In this document: piece after piece, positions 33,269-41,953 of the stretch
Position numbering within the stretch: the stretch's first letter is position 1
Layout of the letters: every line of letters starts with the position of its first letter
Assembly (NCBI GenBank): GCA_046330255.1
Contig: JAXLTC010000003.1
Span: 62,001-126,000 of the forward strand
DNA length: 64,000 nt
Source of the DNA: JBBSBL01 sp046330255
GTDB lineage: Bacteria; Actinomycetota; Thermoleophilia; Solirubrobacterales; Solirubrobacteraceae
Direction of reading: 5' to 3'
Notes under the pieces: generated by a model
Database searches by the model: none
What the model was told of the DNA's origin: nothing
What the model saw: the letters and a program-made list of their open reading frames with translations, nothing else
Made by a program: the position numbers and the translations under genes

Positions 33269-34154
33269 GCAGCTCCTTGACGAAGTCGGGGTCCAGCTCC
33301 CCCCGGTAGACGGGCACGGCCCAGCCGGTGAGCGTCACGTCGAGCTCGGGCGAGACGTCGACGCTCAGCTCGCCGCCGTCGAGCGCGACGACCACCGGGG
33401 GGTGCCCCCCGGCCAGCACGTGCGCCACCGCGGCGCCGCTCGCGCCGGTTCCCGAGGACATCGTCTCCCCCACCCCGCGCTCGAAGATCCGCGCGCGGAT
33501 GCGGCTGCCGTCATGCCCGGCGCCCTGCGCCCCTCCGCCGGAGGGCAGCGGCGCGTAGAAGGACACGTTCGTGCGCGCCGGGAAGCGGGCGTCGCGCTCG
33601 ATGGCGGGGCCGGCCGCGTGCAGGTCGAGCGCGTCGACGGCGGCGGCGTCCGGCAGCGCGATCGCGCACTGCGGGTTGCCGATCGCGACGTGACGGAACG
33701 GCGCCGGCGCGCCGGCCAGATCGACCTCTCCGCGGCCGTCCGCCGGCCCGCCCGGGAAGAACGGCGAGGCGGTCGCGGCGCGGCCCATCTGCACCGTGCA
33801 CGTCGCGGCCCCGGTGATGCGCGGCCGCACGGGACCGGCCGCGGTCTCGAGCGTGAAGCTGTCCCGCTCGGTCCAGCCGCGGCGGCGCAGATACATGATC
33901 GCCTCGCGCGCCCCGTTGCCGGACAGCTCGGCCTCCGAGCCGTCGGGGTTGAAGATCCGCAGCGCCGCGACGGCGTCGCCGCCCCGCGGTCGCGAGAGCA
34001 CCAGAACGCCGTCGGAGCCAACGCCCGTGTGCGGCGCGCAGATGCGGGCGACCCGCGCCGACGTCAGCTCGAAGGGAAGCGCGCGCTCCTCGACGATCAC
34101 GTAGTCGTTGCCCAGCGCCTGCCACTTCTCGAACGGGACGGTCGGCTCGGGCAC
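33255..34154 (-). CDS. dapF: Diaminopimelate epimerase-like protein with Ser at both catalytic Cys positions
   Basis: A 299-aa protein with the DapF fold. The conserved LGNDYVIVE, GVGSDGV, NPDGSEAE, ARTNVSFY and ERGVGET segments are intact. In DapF two cysteines act as acid and base (NPDGSEAEMCGNG and GETxACGTGA). Here the positions read ELSGNG (Ser78) and TMSSGTGA (Ser234), and GNPH reads GNPQ. The codons are clean TCC and TCG, not sequencing-type errors. It may be slow, need another partner, or do a different reaction. The GTG start lies 8 nt after TAGACT, which overlaps the miaA stop. It precedes and overlaps dapL. Confidence 0.88.
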   Translation of the reverse strand: MPEPTVPFEKWQALGNDYVIVEERALPFELTSARVARICAPHTGVGSDGVLVLSRPRGGDAVAALRIFNPDGSEAELSGNGAREAIMYLRRRGWTERDSFTLETAAGPVRPRITGAATCTVQMGRAATASPFFPGGPADGRGEVDLAGAPAPFRHVAIGNPQCAIALPDAAAVDALDLHAAGPAIERDARFPARTNVSFYAPLPSGGGAQGAGHDGSRIRARIFERGVGETMSSGTGASGAAVAHVLAGGHPPVVVALDGGELSVDVSPELDVTLTGWAVPVYRGELDPDFVKELHATE

Positions 34155-34165
34155 GGCGCGCCAGT

Positions 34166-35086
34166 CTATTGGCCGGCCTCGCCCGCCCAGAGCGCGACGA
34201 TCCGGGCGGCTACCGCCTCCGGCTCCCGGCCGGTGACGTCGATCGTGCGCACGCCGGAGAGCTTGCGCATCCACGTGAGCTGGCGCTTCGCGTAGCGGCG
34301 GGTGCGCAGCTTCATCGCCTCCACGTCGCCGGCGAGCAGCTCGTCGAAGCCGAGCGCGGCGCGCGCCGTCGCCGACGCCCCGGCCGCATCCGCGCGGCGC
34401 ACCTCCTCTACAGCTCCGGCGGCGATCATCCGGTCCACGCGCTCGTCGATGCGGGCCGCGAGCGCGGCGCGGTCCATCGTGAGGCCTGCGAGCAGCGTCG
34501 GCCGGCGCATGTCGGCGGTCCAAAGGCGCGAGGTCGTGCGGGGGCCTTCGAGCGCGCCGGCGTCGAGCAGCTCGTGCGCGCGGACGATCCGCGAGCGGTC
34601 GTTCGGATCGATCCCGGCCGCCGCCCACGGCGCCCGATCGCGCAGCTCCGCGTGCACGGCGGGCGCGCCACGTGTGGCCACCGCCGCCTCCCAGCGCTCG
34701 CGCGCCCCGGGCTCCGGCGGCGGGTGCAGGTCGAGATCGGTAAGCGCGGCACGCAGGTAGAGGCCCGTGCCGCCGACGACGATCGGCAGCCGCCCCGCGG
34801 CGAGCAGCCCGTCGATCTCGGCGTGGGCGAGCGCGGCGTACGCGCCCGCGCTGAAGCGCTCGCGCAGCGGGACGACGCCCACGAGGCGGTGCTCGAGCAG
34901 CCCGCGCTCCCTCGCTCCGGGCGCCCCGGTCAGGATCGGCAGGCCCGCGTAGAGCTGGAGCGCGTCCGCGCCCACGGCCACCGGCTCCTCTCCCCTGGAG
35001 CGCAGCACGGCGGCGAGCGCGAGCGCGACCTCGGTCTTGCCCACGCCGGTCGGGCCGAAGAGCGCGATCACCTCGGGGCGGCCCAC
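34166..35086 (-). CDS. miaA: tRNA dimethylallyltransferase
   Basis: A 306-aa enzyme that adds a dimethylallyl group to N6 of A37 in tRNAs reading UNN codons, the step before MiaB. The P-loop GPTGVGKT (11-18), VGADALQLYAGLPILTGAP, VVGGTGLYLRAAL and the C-terminal LRTRRYAKRQLTWMRK are all family hallmarks. The GTG start follows CATACT by 9 nt. That box overlaps the -10 box of the divergent FIST gene. dapF follows 11 nt downstream. Confidence 0.94.
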   Translation of the reverse strand: MGRPEVIALFGPTGVGKTEVALALAAVLRSRGEEPVAVGADALQLYAGLPILTGAPGARERGLLEHRLVGVVPLRERFSAGAYAALAHAEIDGLLAAGRLPIVVGGTGLYLRAALTDLDLHPPPEPGARERWEAAVATRGAPAVHAELRDRAPWAAAGIDPNDRSRIVRAHELLDAGALEGPRTTSRLWTADMRRPTLLAGLTMDRAALAARIDERVDRMIAAGAVEEVRRADAAGASATARAALGFDELLAGDVEAMKLRTRRYAKRQLTWMRKLSGVRTIDVTGREPEAVAARIVALWAGEAGQ

Positions 35087-35095
35087 GGGCCGCGG

Positions 35096-35103
35096 AGTAT
35101 GGT
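35096..35103. promoter_or_regulatory. Overlapping divergent -10 boxes for miaA and the FIST gene
   Basis: The 8 bp AGTATGGT contain TATGGT (plus, 7 nt before ATG 35111) and, on the minus strand, CATACT (9 nt before the miaA GTG 35086). The two starts are 24 bp apart, so the polymerases would compete for the same DNA. Confidence 0.6.
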
Positions 35104-35110
35104 CGGGCGC

Positions 35111-36277
35111 ATGCCGGTGCGCATCGGCGCGGCCCTCTCCACCGATCCCGACCCGCGGGCCGGAGCGCTCGAGGCCGCGTCGGCGGCGAGGGACGCCCTC
35201 GGCTCCGTCGAGGCGGACCTCGCGCTGGTGTTCGCGTGCGGCCACCACCTCGCGGCCCCGGAGGCGACGCTCGAAGGGGTCCACGACGGTCTCGGTCCCA
35301 GGCGCGTGGTCGGGTGCGGCGCGGGTGGCGTGCTCGGCTGCGGGCGCGAGGTCGAGGGCGGAACGGCGGTCGCGGTCTGGGCGGCGGCGCTCGGCGGCGG
35401 CGAGGCGACGCCGTTCCACGCGCAGATCGAGCCCGCCGACGGCGGTATGCGCATCGTCGGGCTGCCCGAGCTCGCCGGCGGCGACGCCGCGCTGCTGCTC
35501 GCCGACCCCTACACGTTCCCCACCGACGGGCTGCTGCGCGAGCTCGGCCGCCGCGCTCCCGCGGTGCCCGTGCTCGGCGGCCTCGCGAGCGGGCGAACGG
35601 ACGAGGGCACCGGCGCGCTGTTCCTCGACGAGCGCGTGACCACCGAGGGGGCCGTGGGGCTGCGCATCGACGGGGTCGAGGTGATGCCGTGCGTCTCGCA
35701 GGGGGCGGCGCCGCTCGGACCCGAGATGACCGTCACCGACGCCGAGGGGGATCTCGTCCGCGAGCTGGCCGGCCGCCCGGCGCTCGAGCGCCTGCGCCAG
35801 GCGATCGACGAGCTGCGTCCCGACGAGCGCGCCCTGGTGGAGGGCGGGCTGCTGATCGGCCTGCTGGCGGACGGCGCGGGCGGCAAGCCGGAATACGGGC
35901 CGGGCGACTTCCTGGTGCGCGGGCTCTCGGGCGCCGACCCGGAGACCGGCGCGGTGCACGTGGGCGCCCCGGCGCGGCCCGGCCAGGTCGTGCGCCTGCA
36001 CGCCCGCGACGCTCGCTCCGCGGATCTCGAGCTGCGCCAGGCGCTGGGCCTGCGCCGCGGCGCGCTCGGAGGCCGTCCCCCGGCCGGCGCGCTGATCTTC
36101 TCCTGCAACGGGCGCGGGCGCGGGATGTTCGGATCCGCCGACCACGACGCGGCCCTGCTCGCGACCGAGCTCGGCGGCGCGCACGCGGGCTTCTTCGCGG
36201 CCGGGGAGATCGGCCCTGTGGGCCAGGAGAGCTTCCTGCACGGCTTCACCGCGACGCTGGCTATCTTCCCGGGATGA
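35111..36277 (+). CDS. Stand-alone FIST-domain sensor-like protein
   Basis: A 388-aa protein built of FIST_N (about 1-210, with GCGAGGVLGCGREVEGG and PVLGGLASG) and FIST_C (about 220-385, with GPGDFLVRGLSGAD and ALIFSCNGRGRGMFGSADHD). FIST domains are predicted to bind small ligands such as amino acids and are often fused to kinases; here no output domain is attached. ATG 35111 is 7 nt after TATGGT. It overlaps the downstream SDR gene by 4 nt, suggesting a shared role. Confidence 0.88.
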   Translation: MPVRIGAALSTDPDPRAGALEAASAARDALGSVEADLALVFACGHHLAAPEATLEGVHDGLGPRRVVGCGAGGVLGCGREVEGGTAVAVWAAALGGGEATPFHAQIEPADGGMRIVGLPELAGGDAALLLADPYTFPTDGLLRELGRRAPAVPVLGGLASGRTDEGTGALFLDERVTTEGAVGLRIDGVEVMPCVSQGAAPLGPEMTVTDAEGDLVRELAGRPALERLRQAIDELRPDERALVEGGLLIGLLADGAGGKPEYGPGDFLVRGLSGADPETGAVHVGAPARPGQVVRLHARDARSADLELRQALGLRRGALGGRPPAGALIFSCNGRGRGMFGSADHDAALLATELGGAHAGFFAAGEIGPVGQESFLHGFTATLAIFPG

Positions 36278-37119
36278 GCGTCGCGGGAGCCGAGCCCAGC
36301 GTGAACCCGCATCCGGGCGGCGCGGGCGGTCGCCCGCCGCTACGCGGCCGCGCGCTGCTGACGGGCGCGAGCGGCGGGATCGGACAGGCGATCGCGCGCG
36401 CGCTCGCGGCCCGCGGCGCGACCGTGGTGCTCACGGGGCGCCGGGTGGAGGCGCTCGAGCCGCTCGCGCAGGAGATCGGCGGCGAGGTCGTCGCCGCGGA
36501 CCTCGCCGAGCGCGATGCGGTCGCACGGCTCGCGGAGCGCGCGGGCGAGGTCGACCTGCTGGTCGCGAACGCGGGCCTGCCGGGCAGCGGGGACCTGGAC
36601 TCCTTCAGCGGCGAGGAGATCGACCGCGCGCTCGACGTCAACCTGCGCGCGCCGATACAGCTCGCGCGCGCACTCGTTCCCGGCATGATCGAGCGCGGCC
36701 ACGGCCACGTCGTGTTCGTCTCGTCGCTGGCGGGCAAGACCGCGAGCAGCGGGTCCTCGATCTACTCGGCGACGAAGTTCGGGCTGCGCGGCTTCGCGCT
36801 CGGGCTGCGCGCCGATCTCGAGGGCACCGGCGTCGGCGTGTCGACGGTCCTGCCCGGCTTCATCCGCGACGCGGGCATGTTCCACGACTCCGGTGCGCGG
36901 CTGCCGCCGGGCATCGGTACGCGCACGCCCGGGGACGTGGCCGCCGCCGTGGTGAGCGCGGTGGAGCGCAACCGCGCGGAGGTCGACGTTGCCCCGCTTC
37001 CCGTGCGCGCGGTGGCCGCGTTCGCCGTGATCGCCCCGGCGACGGCGCAGCGCATCGGGGGCCGCCGGGGCGGCCGCCTCGCCCGCAACGTGGCCGCCGG
37101 GCAGCGCGACAAGCGCTGA
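36274..37119 (+). CDS. Short-chain dehydrogenase/reductase
   Basis: A 281-aa classical SDR. TGASGGIG (30-37) binds NAD(P), NAG appears at about 99-101, and the catalytic Ser150, Tyr164 and Lys168 lie in VSSLAG and YSATK. TGRR after the second strand suggests NADP preference. The C-terminal helix is basic. The substrate is unknown. ATG 36274 overlaps the FIST stop (ATGA), and a TATCTT box 6 nt upstream lies within FIST coding sequence. Confidence 0.92.
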   Translation: MSVAGAEPSVNPHPGGAGGRPPLRGRALLTGASGGIGQAIARALAARGATVVLTGRRVEALEPLAQEIGGEVVAADLAERDAVARLAERAGEVDLLVANAGLPGSGDLDSFSGEEIDRALDVNLRAPIQLARALVPGMIERGHGHVVFVSSLAGKTASSGSSIYSATKFGLRGFALGLRADLEGTGVGVSTVLPGFIRDAGMFHDSGARLPPGIGTRTPGDVAAAVVSAVERNRAEVDVAPLPVRAVAAFAVIAPATAQRIGGRRGGRLARNVAAGQRDKR

Positions 37120-37149
37120 GCGCGGGCGTCGCCCGAGGGTCCCCGCGCG

Positions 37150-38202
37150 CTACGCCGCGGCGTCGTCGCGGCTCGCTCCGGAACCGTCCTGCGCGGAGTC
37201 GCCGTCGGGCTGCTCGGCCGCGCCGCGGTCCCGCTCGCCGGCCGCGCGGCCCACGGTCGTCGCGTCGCGCGAGACCTCCTTGATCGCCGCGAGAATCTCG
37301 TCCGCGAGGCGCCGGCCGTCCTTGGCGTGCTCGGGGGTCGCCGAGATGCGCACGACGACCTCCTCGCCGTCGAACTCCTCGAGGTCGATGTGCGGGTCCT
37401 CGCGGGTGGCCACGGTCACGGTGCTCGCGAGCAGTTCCTGCACGTCGCTCGGCCGGACCTCCGCTCGCAGCCGCGCGCGCAGGTCCACGGAGTCGGGCTC
37501 ACGCAGCGGCACCACGGCGGATGAGAGCACCACGCTGTTCGGCACCATGATCCGGTCGGCGCCGCGTGCCAGGGTCGTGTAGAGCAGCCCGAGCGACGCG
37601 ACCACGCCCTCGATCTGGCCGGCGAGCGGCCCTGCCTGGAGCCGGATGCGCTCGCCCACGCGGAAGGGCCGCGCGCTGAGCAGCACGGTCCCCGCGATCA
37701 CGTTGCCGAGCGTCTGCTGTGCCGCCAGGCCCAGCACGACGGCCGTGAACGCGCCGCCGACGGCGAGCGTCTGCGGCTGGATCCCGGCGATCCGCAGCGC
37801 GATCAGCAGCGTCACGCCGATGGTCGCGAGCCGGATCAGGAAGCCGACCGTCCCCGCGGTAGCAGGGTCCATGCGCCGGAAGAGCGCCGGCGCGACGGCG
37901 CGGCCGATGTCGCGCGCCAGCGCCCAGCCGAGTGCCATCAGCGCGATCGCGGTGCCGATCCGCACGGCGGTGTCGAGGTCTCGCCCGAAGACCCTCTCCC
38001 GCTCGACGTAGAGGACGATGACCCCGGCGAACAGGGGCGCGAGCAGCAGCGCCTGTCGCAGCGCGCGCCGCGCGCTCTCCCGTGCCTCCGGGCTCACCGC
38101 CCGAGCCAGGCCGGCCTGCTCCCAGGCGTGGCTGCGGGTCTGGAACATCCTGTCCACCCGGTCGCGGGCAGCGCCGGACCCGTTGCGTAGCGGAACGCGC
38201 AT
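37150..38202 (-). CDS. MscS-family mechanosensitive ion channel
   Basis: A 350-aa membrane channel that releases solutes on osmotic downshock. Three or four transmembrane segments precede the pore-lining TM3 (GGAFTAVVLGLAAQQTLGNVIAG), followed by the MscS beta domain (RPFRVGERIRLQAGPLAGQIEGV, MVPNSVVLSSAV) and the alpha-beta C-terminus. The last 50 residues are acidic and low-complexity. ATG 38202 has AGGAGG 1-2 nt closer than usual (AGGAGGG then ATG), with TAGTAG just upstream. Confidence 0.92.
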   Translation of the reverse strand: MRVPLRNGSGAARDRVDRMFQTRSHAWEQAGLARAVSPEARESARRALRQALLLAPLFAGVIVLYVERERVFGRDLDTAVRIGTAIALMALGWALARDIGRAVAPALFRRMDPATAGTVGFLIRLATIGVTLLIALRIAGIQPQTLAVGGAFTAVVLGLAAQQTLGNVIAGTVLLSARPFRVGERIRLQAGPLAGQIEGVVASLGLLYTTLARGADRIMVPNSVVLSSAVVPLREPDSVDLRARLRAEVRPSDVQELLASTVTVATREDPHIDLEEFDGEEVVVRISATPEHAKDGRRLADEILAAIKEVSRDATTVGRAAGERDRGAAEQPDGDSAQDGSGASRDDAAA

Positions 38203-38285
38203 CCCTCCTACTACACCGCACTCCGGGCGGCGTTCCGGCGCCCGGCGCCGTGCGATCGCTCACGCCCGCCGATGCGCCGCGGGGT

Positions 38286-39608
38286 CTACGCGCCGGCCCG
38301 CGCCACCAGCGACTCCCGTCCCGAGAGCGTCTGGCTGGTCGCCTCGGTTATCTCGACCTCCACGTACTCCCCCGGGCTCGCGACGCCGTCGAAGTTGACG
38401 ACCTTGTTGTGGCGGGTGCGGCCGCGCAGCCGCGCGGGATCGGTCCGCGAGGGACCCTCCACCAGGACGTCGAGGACCCGGCCGACGAAGCGCTGGGCGC
38501 GCTTCCGCGCGCGGCGCTGCACGACCTCGACGAGCCGCTCCATGCGCTCGACCGCCACCTCGTGCGGCACCCGCCCGCCGAGCTCGGCGGCCTCCGTGCC
38601 GCGACGCGGCGAGTAGATGAACGTGAAGGCGCCGTCGTAGCCGACCTGCTCGACCACCTCCAGCGTCTCGCCGAACTCCTCCTCGGTCTCCCCGGGGAAC
38701 CCCACGATCACGTCGGTCGTCAGGGCGACGTCCGGCACGTGCTCGCGGATCAGCGCGACGCGGTCCAGGTAGCGCTCGCGCGAGTAGGTGCGCCGCATCG
38801 CGCGCAGCACGCGCGTGCTGCCCGCCTGGAGCGGCAGGTGGATGTGCTCGCAGAGCGCCGGCAGCTCGGCATGGGCGCGGATCACGTCCTCGCGCATGTC
38901 CTTCGGATGCGGGCTCGTGTAACGGATGCGCTCGATTCCCTCGATCGCGTCCACGCCCGCCAGCAGTCCCGCGAACGTCGTGCGCCCGACGCCGCGCAGG
39001 TCACGGCCGTAGGAGTTGACGTTCTGGCCGAGCAGCGTGACCTCGCTGACGCCGTCGGCCGCAAGCCCCGCGATCTCCGCGAGCAGCTCGCCGGCGGGCC
39101 TGCTGACCTCGCGCCCGCGGGTGGACGGGACGATGCAGTACGCGCACCGGCAGTTGCAGCCGACGCTGATCTGGACCCACGCCTGCGCGTCGCGCTCGCG
39201 CCGCGCGGGCAGGCGCCCGGTGAAGCCCTCGAACTCGAAGTAGCCCTGCGCGCTCAGGGCGTCGCTGGTCAGGAACTCCGCCAGGCGGTGCACCTGGCCG
39301 GGGCCGAACGCAACGTCGACGAACGGGAAGCGGCGGAAGACCTCGTCCTTGACCGACTGCGCCCAGCAGCCCCCCACGCCGACCACGACCTCGGGGCGCT
39401 CGCGCTTGAGGCGGCTCGCCTCGCCGAGGTGCGCGACGAAGCGCGAGTCGGCCTTCTCGCGGATCGAGCAGGTGTTGAACAGGATCAGGTCCGCCTCCGC
39501 ACGCGCCGGCGCCTCGCCGTAGCCGAGCGCCTCGAGCATCCCCTTCATGCGCTCGGAGTCGTGCTCGTTCATCTGGCAGCCGAACGTGGTGACGTGGTAG
39601 CGCGGCAT
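38286..39608 (-). CDS. miaB: tRNA-2-methylthio-N6-dimethylallyladenosine synthase
   Basis: A 440-aa radical SAM methylthiotransferase acting after MiaA on A37. The UPF0004 domain supplies the auxiliary cluster cysteines C11, C47 and C81 (FGCQMN, NTCSIREKA, GGCWAQ). The radical SAM cluster is C151, C155 and C158 (GCNCRCAYCIVPSTRG). A C-terminal TRAM domain follows (RTRHNKVVNF). ATG 39608 is 9 nt after TACGCT, a leaderless pattern. Confidence 0.96.
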   Translation of the reverse strand: MPRYHVTTFGCQMNEHDSERMKGMLEALGYGEAPARAEADLILFNTCSIREKADSRFVAHLGEASRLKRERPEVVVGVGGCWAQSVKDEVFRRFPFVDVAFGPGQVHRLAEFLTSDALSAQGYFEFEGFTGRLPARRERDAQAWVQISVGCNCRCAYCIVPSTRGREVSRPAGELLAEIAGLAADGVSEVTLLGQNVNSYGRDLRGVGRTTFAGLLAGVDAIEGIERIRYTSPHPKDMREDVIRAHAELPALCEHIHLPLQAGSTRVLRAMRRTYSRERYLDRVALIREHVPDVALTTDVIVGFPGETEEEFGETLEVVEQVGYDGAFTFIYSPRRGTEAAELGGRVPHEVAVERMERLVEVVQRRARKRAQRFVGRVLDVLVEGPSRTDPARLRGRTRHNKVVNFDGVASPGEYVEVEITEATSQTLSGRESLVARAGA

Positions 39609-39657
39609 CGCCGGCGTAGCGTAGCCCCAACGGGTGCCCCGGCTATCGTGGTCCGCG

Positions 39658-40626
39658 GTGGCGGGAGCGGGCTGGAACGGGTCGGTCGTGGTCGGGGTCC
39701 CGATCGACTCGCTCGGGCGGCCGGGCGGCACGGAGTCGGCGCCGCGCGCGCTGCGCGAGGCCGGCGTGGTCGACGCGCTCGGGGCGCGCGACGCCGGAGA
39801 CCTGCCGGTCCGCATCGTCGGCGAGGCCCGCGATCCGGCGAGCGGCATCGTCGGCTACGAGACCGTCGTCGCGGCCTCCGAGGGCATCCGCGACGGGCTC
39901 GCGTCCGTCGTTGAGGGCTGCTCTGCCCGGCCGGTGGTGCTGGGGGGATGCTGCACGCTGGTGCCCGCGGCGATCGCCGCGCTTGCGAGGAGCGACCGCT
40001 CGCCGATCGGCCTCGCCTACCTCGACGGCCACATGGACACCTACGACCCGCGCACCTCGCCGACGGGCGAGGCCGCCGACCTGCCGGTCGCCACCTGCGT
40101 CGGCCTCGGCGACGAGCGCCTCACGAGCCTCGGGCCGGATCGCCCGCTCGTCGCGCCCGGCGCCGTCGCGCTGCTCGCCCACCGGGACCGGGCCGAGGCC
40201 GAGGGCCACGGCGCCGCGATGCCGGAGGACCTCGGCATCGCGCACTCGCTCGACGCCGGGCAGGTGCGCGCGGCCGGGCCCGGCCGCGCCGGGGACGCGG
40301 CCGCGAAGGCGCTGGCGGACGGTCCCGGCCGCTGGTGGCTGGCGATCGACGTGGACGTCCTCTCGACCGGCTCGTTCCCGGCGACCCCCGCCCAGCAGCC
40401 AGGGGGCCTCGACGTGGACGAGCTCGTCGAGCTGGCGCGACCGCTGGCGGCGCACCCGGGCTGCGCCGGCCTGAGCATCCAGTGCTACGACCCCGACCTG
40501 GACGACGCGCGGCACTCCGGGGCGGCGACGGTCGCGGAGATCCTCCGGCGCACGACGGCGCCGGACCGAGGACGCGTCACTTCGCGTACTCGACCGCGCG
40601 CGACTCCCGGATCACCGTCACCTTGA
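39658..40626 (+). CDS. Arginase/agmatinase-fold protein with altered metal site
   Basis: A 322-aa ureohydrolase-fold protein. The Mn-site segments LDGHMDTYDP (usual DAHxDxN) and AIDVDVLSTG (usual SxDxDxxDP) are present, but the first metal motif GGDHS reads GGCCTLVP, so one histidine ligand is missing and the final Glu motif is not clear. The function may be modified hydrolysis or none. The GTG start is 8 nt after TATCGT. An alternative GTG at 39634 would put the box inside the gene. Its 3' end overlaps the end of rny on the opposite strand by 50 bp. Confidence 0.8.
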   Translation: MAGAGWNGSVVVGVPIDSLGRPGGTESAPRALREAGVVDALGARDAGDLPVRIVGEARDPASGIVGYETVVAASEGIRDGLASVVEGCSARPVVLGGCCTLVPAAIAALARSDRSPIGLAYLDGHMDTYDPRTSPTGEAADLPVATCVGLGDERLTSLGPDRPLVAPGAVALLAHRDRAEAEGHGAAMPEDLGIAHSLDAGQVRAAGPGRAGDAAAKALADGPGRWWLAIDVDVLSTGSFPATPAQQPGGLDVDELVELARPLAAHPGCAGLSIQCYDPDLDDARHSGAATVAEILRRTTAPDRGRVTSRTRPRATPGSPSP

Positions 40627-41953
40627 TCTGGCCCGGGTACTCGAGCTCACGCTCGATCTCCCGCGCGATGTCGTGCGAGAGCAGCGCCGCCGCGGCATCG
40701 TCGATCGTGCCCGGCGCGACCATCACGCGGATCTCGCGCCCGGCCTGCATCGCGTAGACGCGGTCGACGCCGTCGTGGCGTTCCGCGATCTGCTCGAGAT
40801 CGCGCAGGCGCCTGACGTAGCGCTCGAGCGACTCCCCCCGGGCTCCCGGGCGCGCTCCCGAGAGCGCGTCGGCCGCCTGCACGATCACGGCCTCGACGGT
40901 CTGGGGCTCGACCTCGTTGTGGTGCGCCTCCATCGCGTGCGCGACGGCCTCGGGCTCGCCGTAGCGCCGCGCGAGGTCGCCGCCGACGAGCGCGTGCGGC
41001 CCCTCCACTTCGTGGGTGACCGCTTTGCCGATGTCGTGCAGCAGCGCGGCGCGGCGCGCTGTGTCGGCGCCGGCGCCGAGCTCGCCGGCCATCAGGACCG
41101 CCAGGCGGGAGCACTCGACCGAGTGGGCGAGCACGTTCTGGCCGTAGCTGGTGCGGAAGCGCAGCCGCCCGAGGATCTTGACCAGCTCGGGATCGAGCCC
41201 CTGGACACCGGCCTCCAGCACCGCCTCCTCCCCGGCCCTCGCGATGTGCTCCTCGAGGTCGGACTTCGCCTGGTAGTAGGTCTCCTCGATCCTCGCCGGA
41301 TGGATGCGCCCGTCGGCCAGCAGCGACTCGAGCGTGAGGCGCGCGATCTCGCGCCGCACCCCGTCGAAGGCCGAGAGCACCACCGCGTTCGGCGTGTCGT
41401 CGATGATGAAGTCCACACCGGTGAGGTTCTCCAGGGCGCGGATGTTGCGCCCCTCGCGGCCGATGATCCGCCCCTTCATGTCGTCGCTCGGCAGCTGGAC
41501 GACGGAGACGGTCGTCTCGGTCGCGTGGCCGGCCGCGAGCCGCTGCGTGCAGACCGCGAGGATGTTGCGCGCGCGGCGGTCCGCCTCGCGGCGCGTCTGC
41601 TCGTCGATCTGGCGCACCAGCTTCGCGCCGTCGTGACGCGCCTGGTCCTCCACCTGGCGCAGCAGCAGCTGCTTCGCCTGGGCGGCGCTCAGGCCCGAGA
41701 GCTCCTCGAGCTGCGCCTCGTGCTCGCGGCGACGCGCCTCGACGTGCTCGCGGGCCTGCCCGAGCTCGGCTTCCCGGCGGTCGAGGTCGCGCCGCCGTGT
41801 GGCCACGTCCTCCTCGGCCGCGACCAGCCGCTCCCGATCCCGCGCGGAGGCGTCGGGCGCCGCCTGCGGTCGGTCCGCGCCCCTTCGCCCGAAGAGCGCG
41901 GCGGCGGCGATAATCGCCACAGCCAGCACACCTGCCGCGATCACGATGTCCAT
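40577..41953 (-). CDS. rny: Ribonuclease Y
   Basis: A 458-aa membrane-tethered endoribonuclease that starts mRNA decay. One N-terminal transmembrane segment (2-21) precedes a long coiled coil (about 35-130), a KH domain (KGRIIGREGRNIRALE) and an HD domain (LLHDIGKA, with HHNEVEP nearby). The length is somewhat shorter than B. subtilis RNase Y, through the coiled coil. ATG 41953 has GGAAGGGG upstream, so this gene, unlike many neighbours, has a leader. It is convergent with the arginase-like gene. Confidence 0.95.
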   Translation of the reverse strand: MDIVIAAGVLAVAIIAAAALFGRRGADRPQAAPDASARDRERLVAAEEDVATRRRDLDRREAELGQAREHVEARRREHEAQLEELSGLSAAQAKQLLLRQVEDQARHDGAKLVRQIDEQTRREADRRARNILAVCTQRLAAGHATETTVSVVQLPSDDMKGRIIGREGRNIRALENLTGVDFIIDDTPNAVVLSAFDGVRREIARLTLESLLADGRIHPARIEETYYQAKSDLEEHIARAGEEAVLEAGVQGLDPELVKILGRLRFRTSYGQNVLAHSVECSRLAVLMAGELGAGADTARRAALLHDIGKAVTHEVEGPHALVGGDLARRYGEPEAVAHAMEAHHNEVEPQTVEAVIVQAADALSGARPGARGESLERYVRRLRDLEQIAERHDGVDRVYAMQAGREIRVMVAPGTIDDAAAALLSHDIAREIERELEYPGQIKVTVIRESRAVEYAK

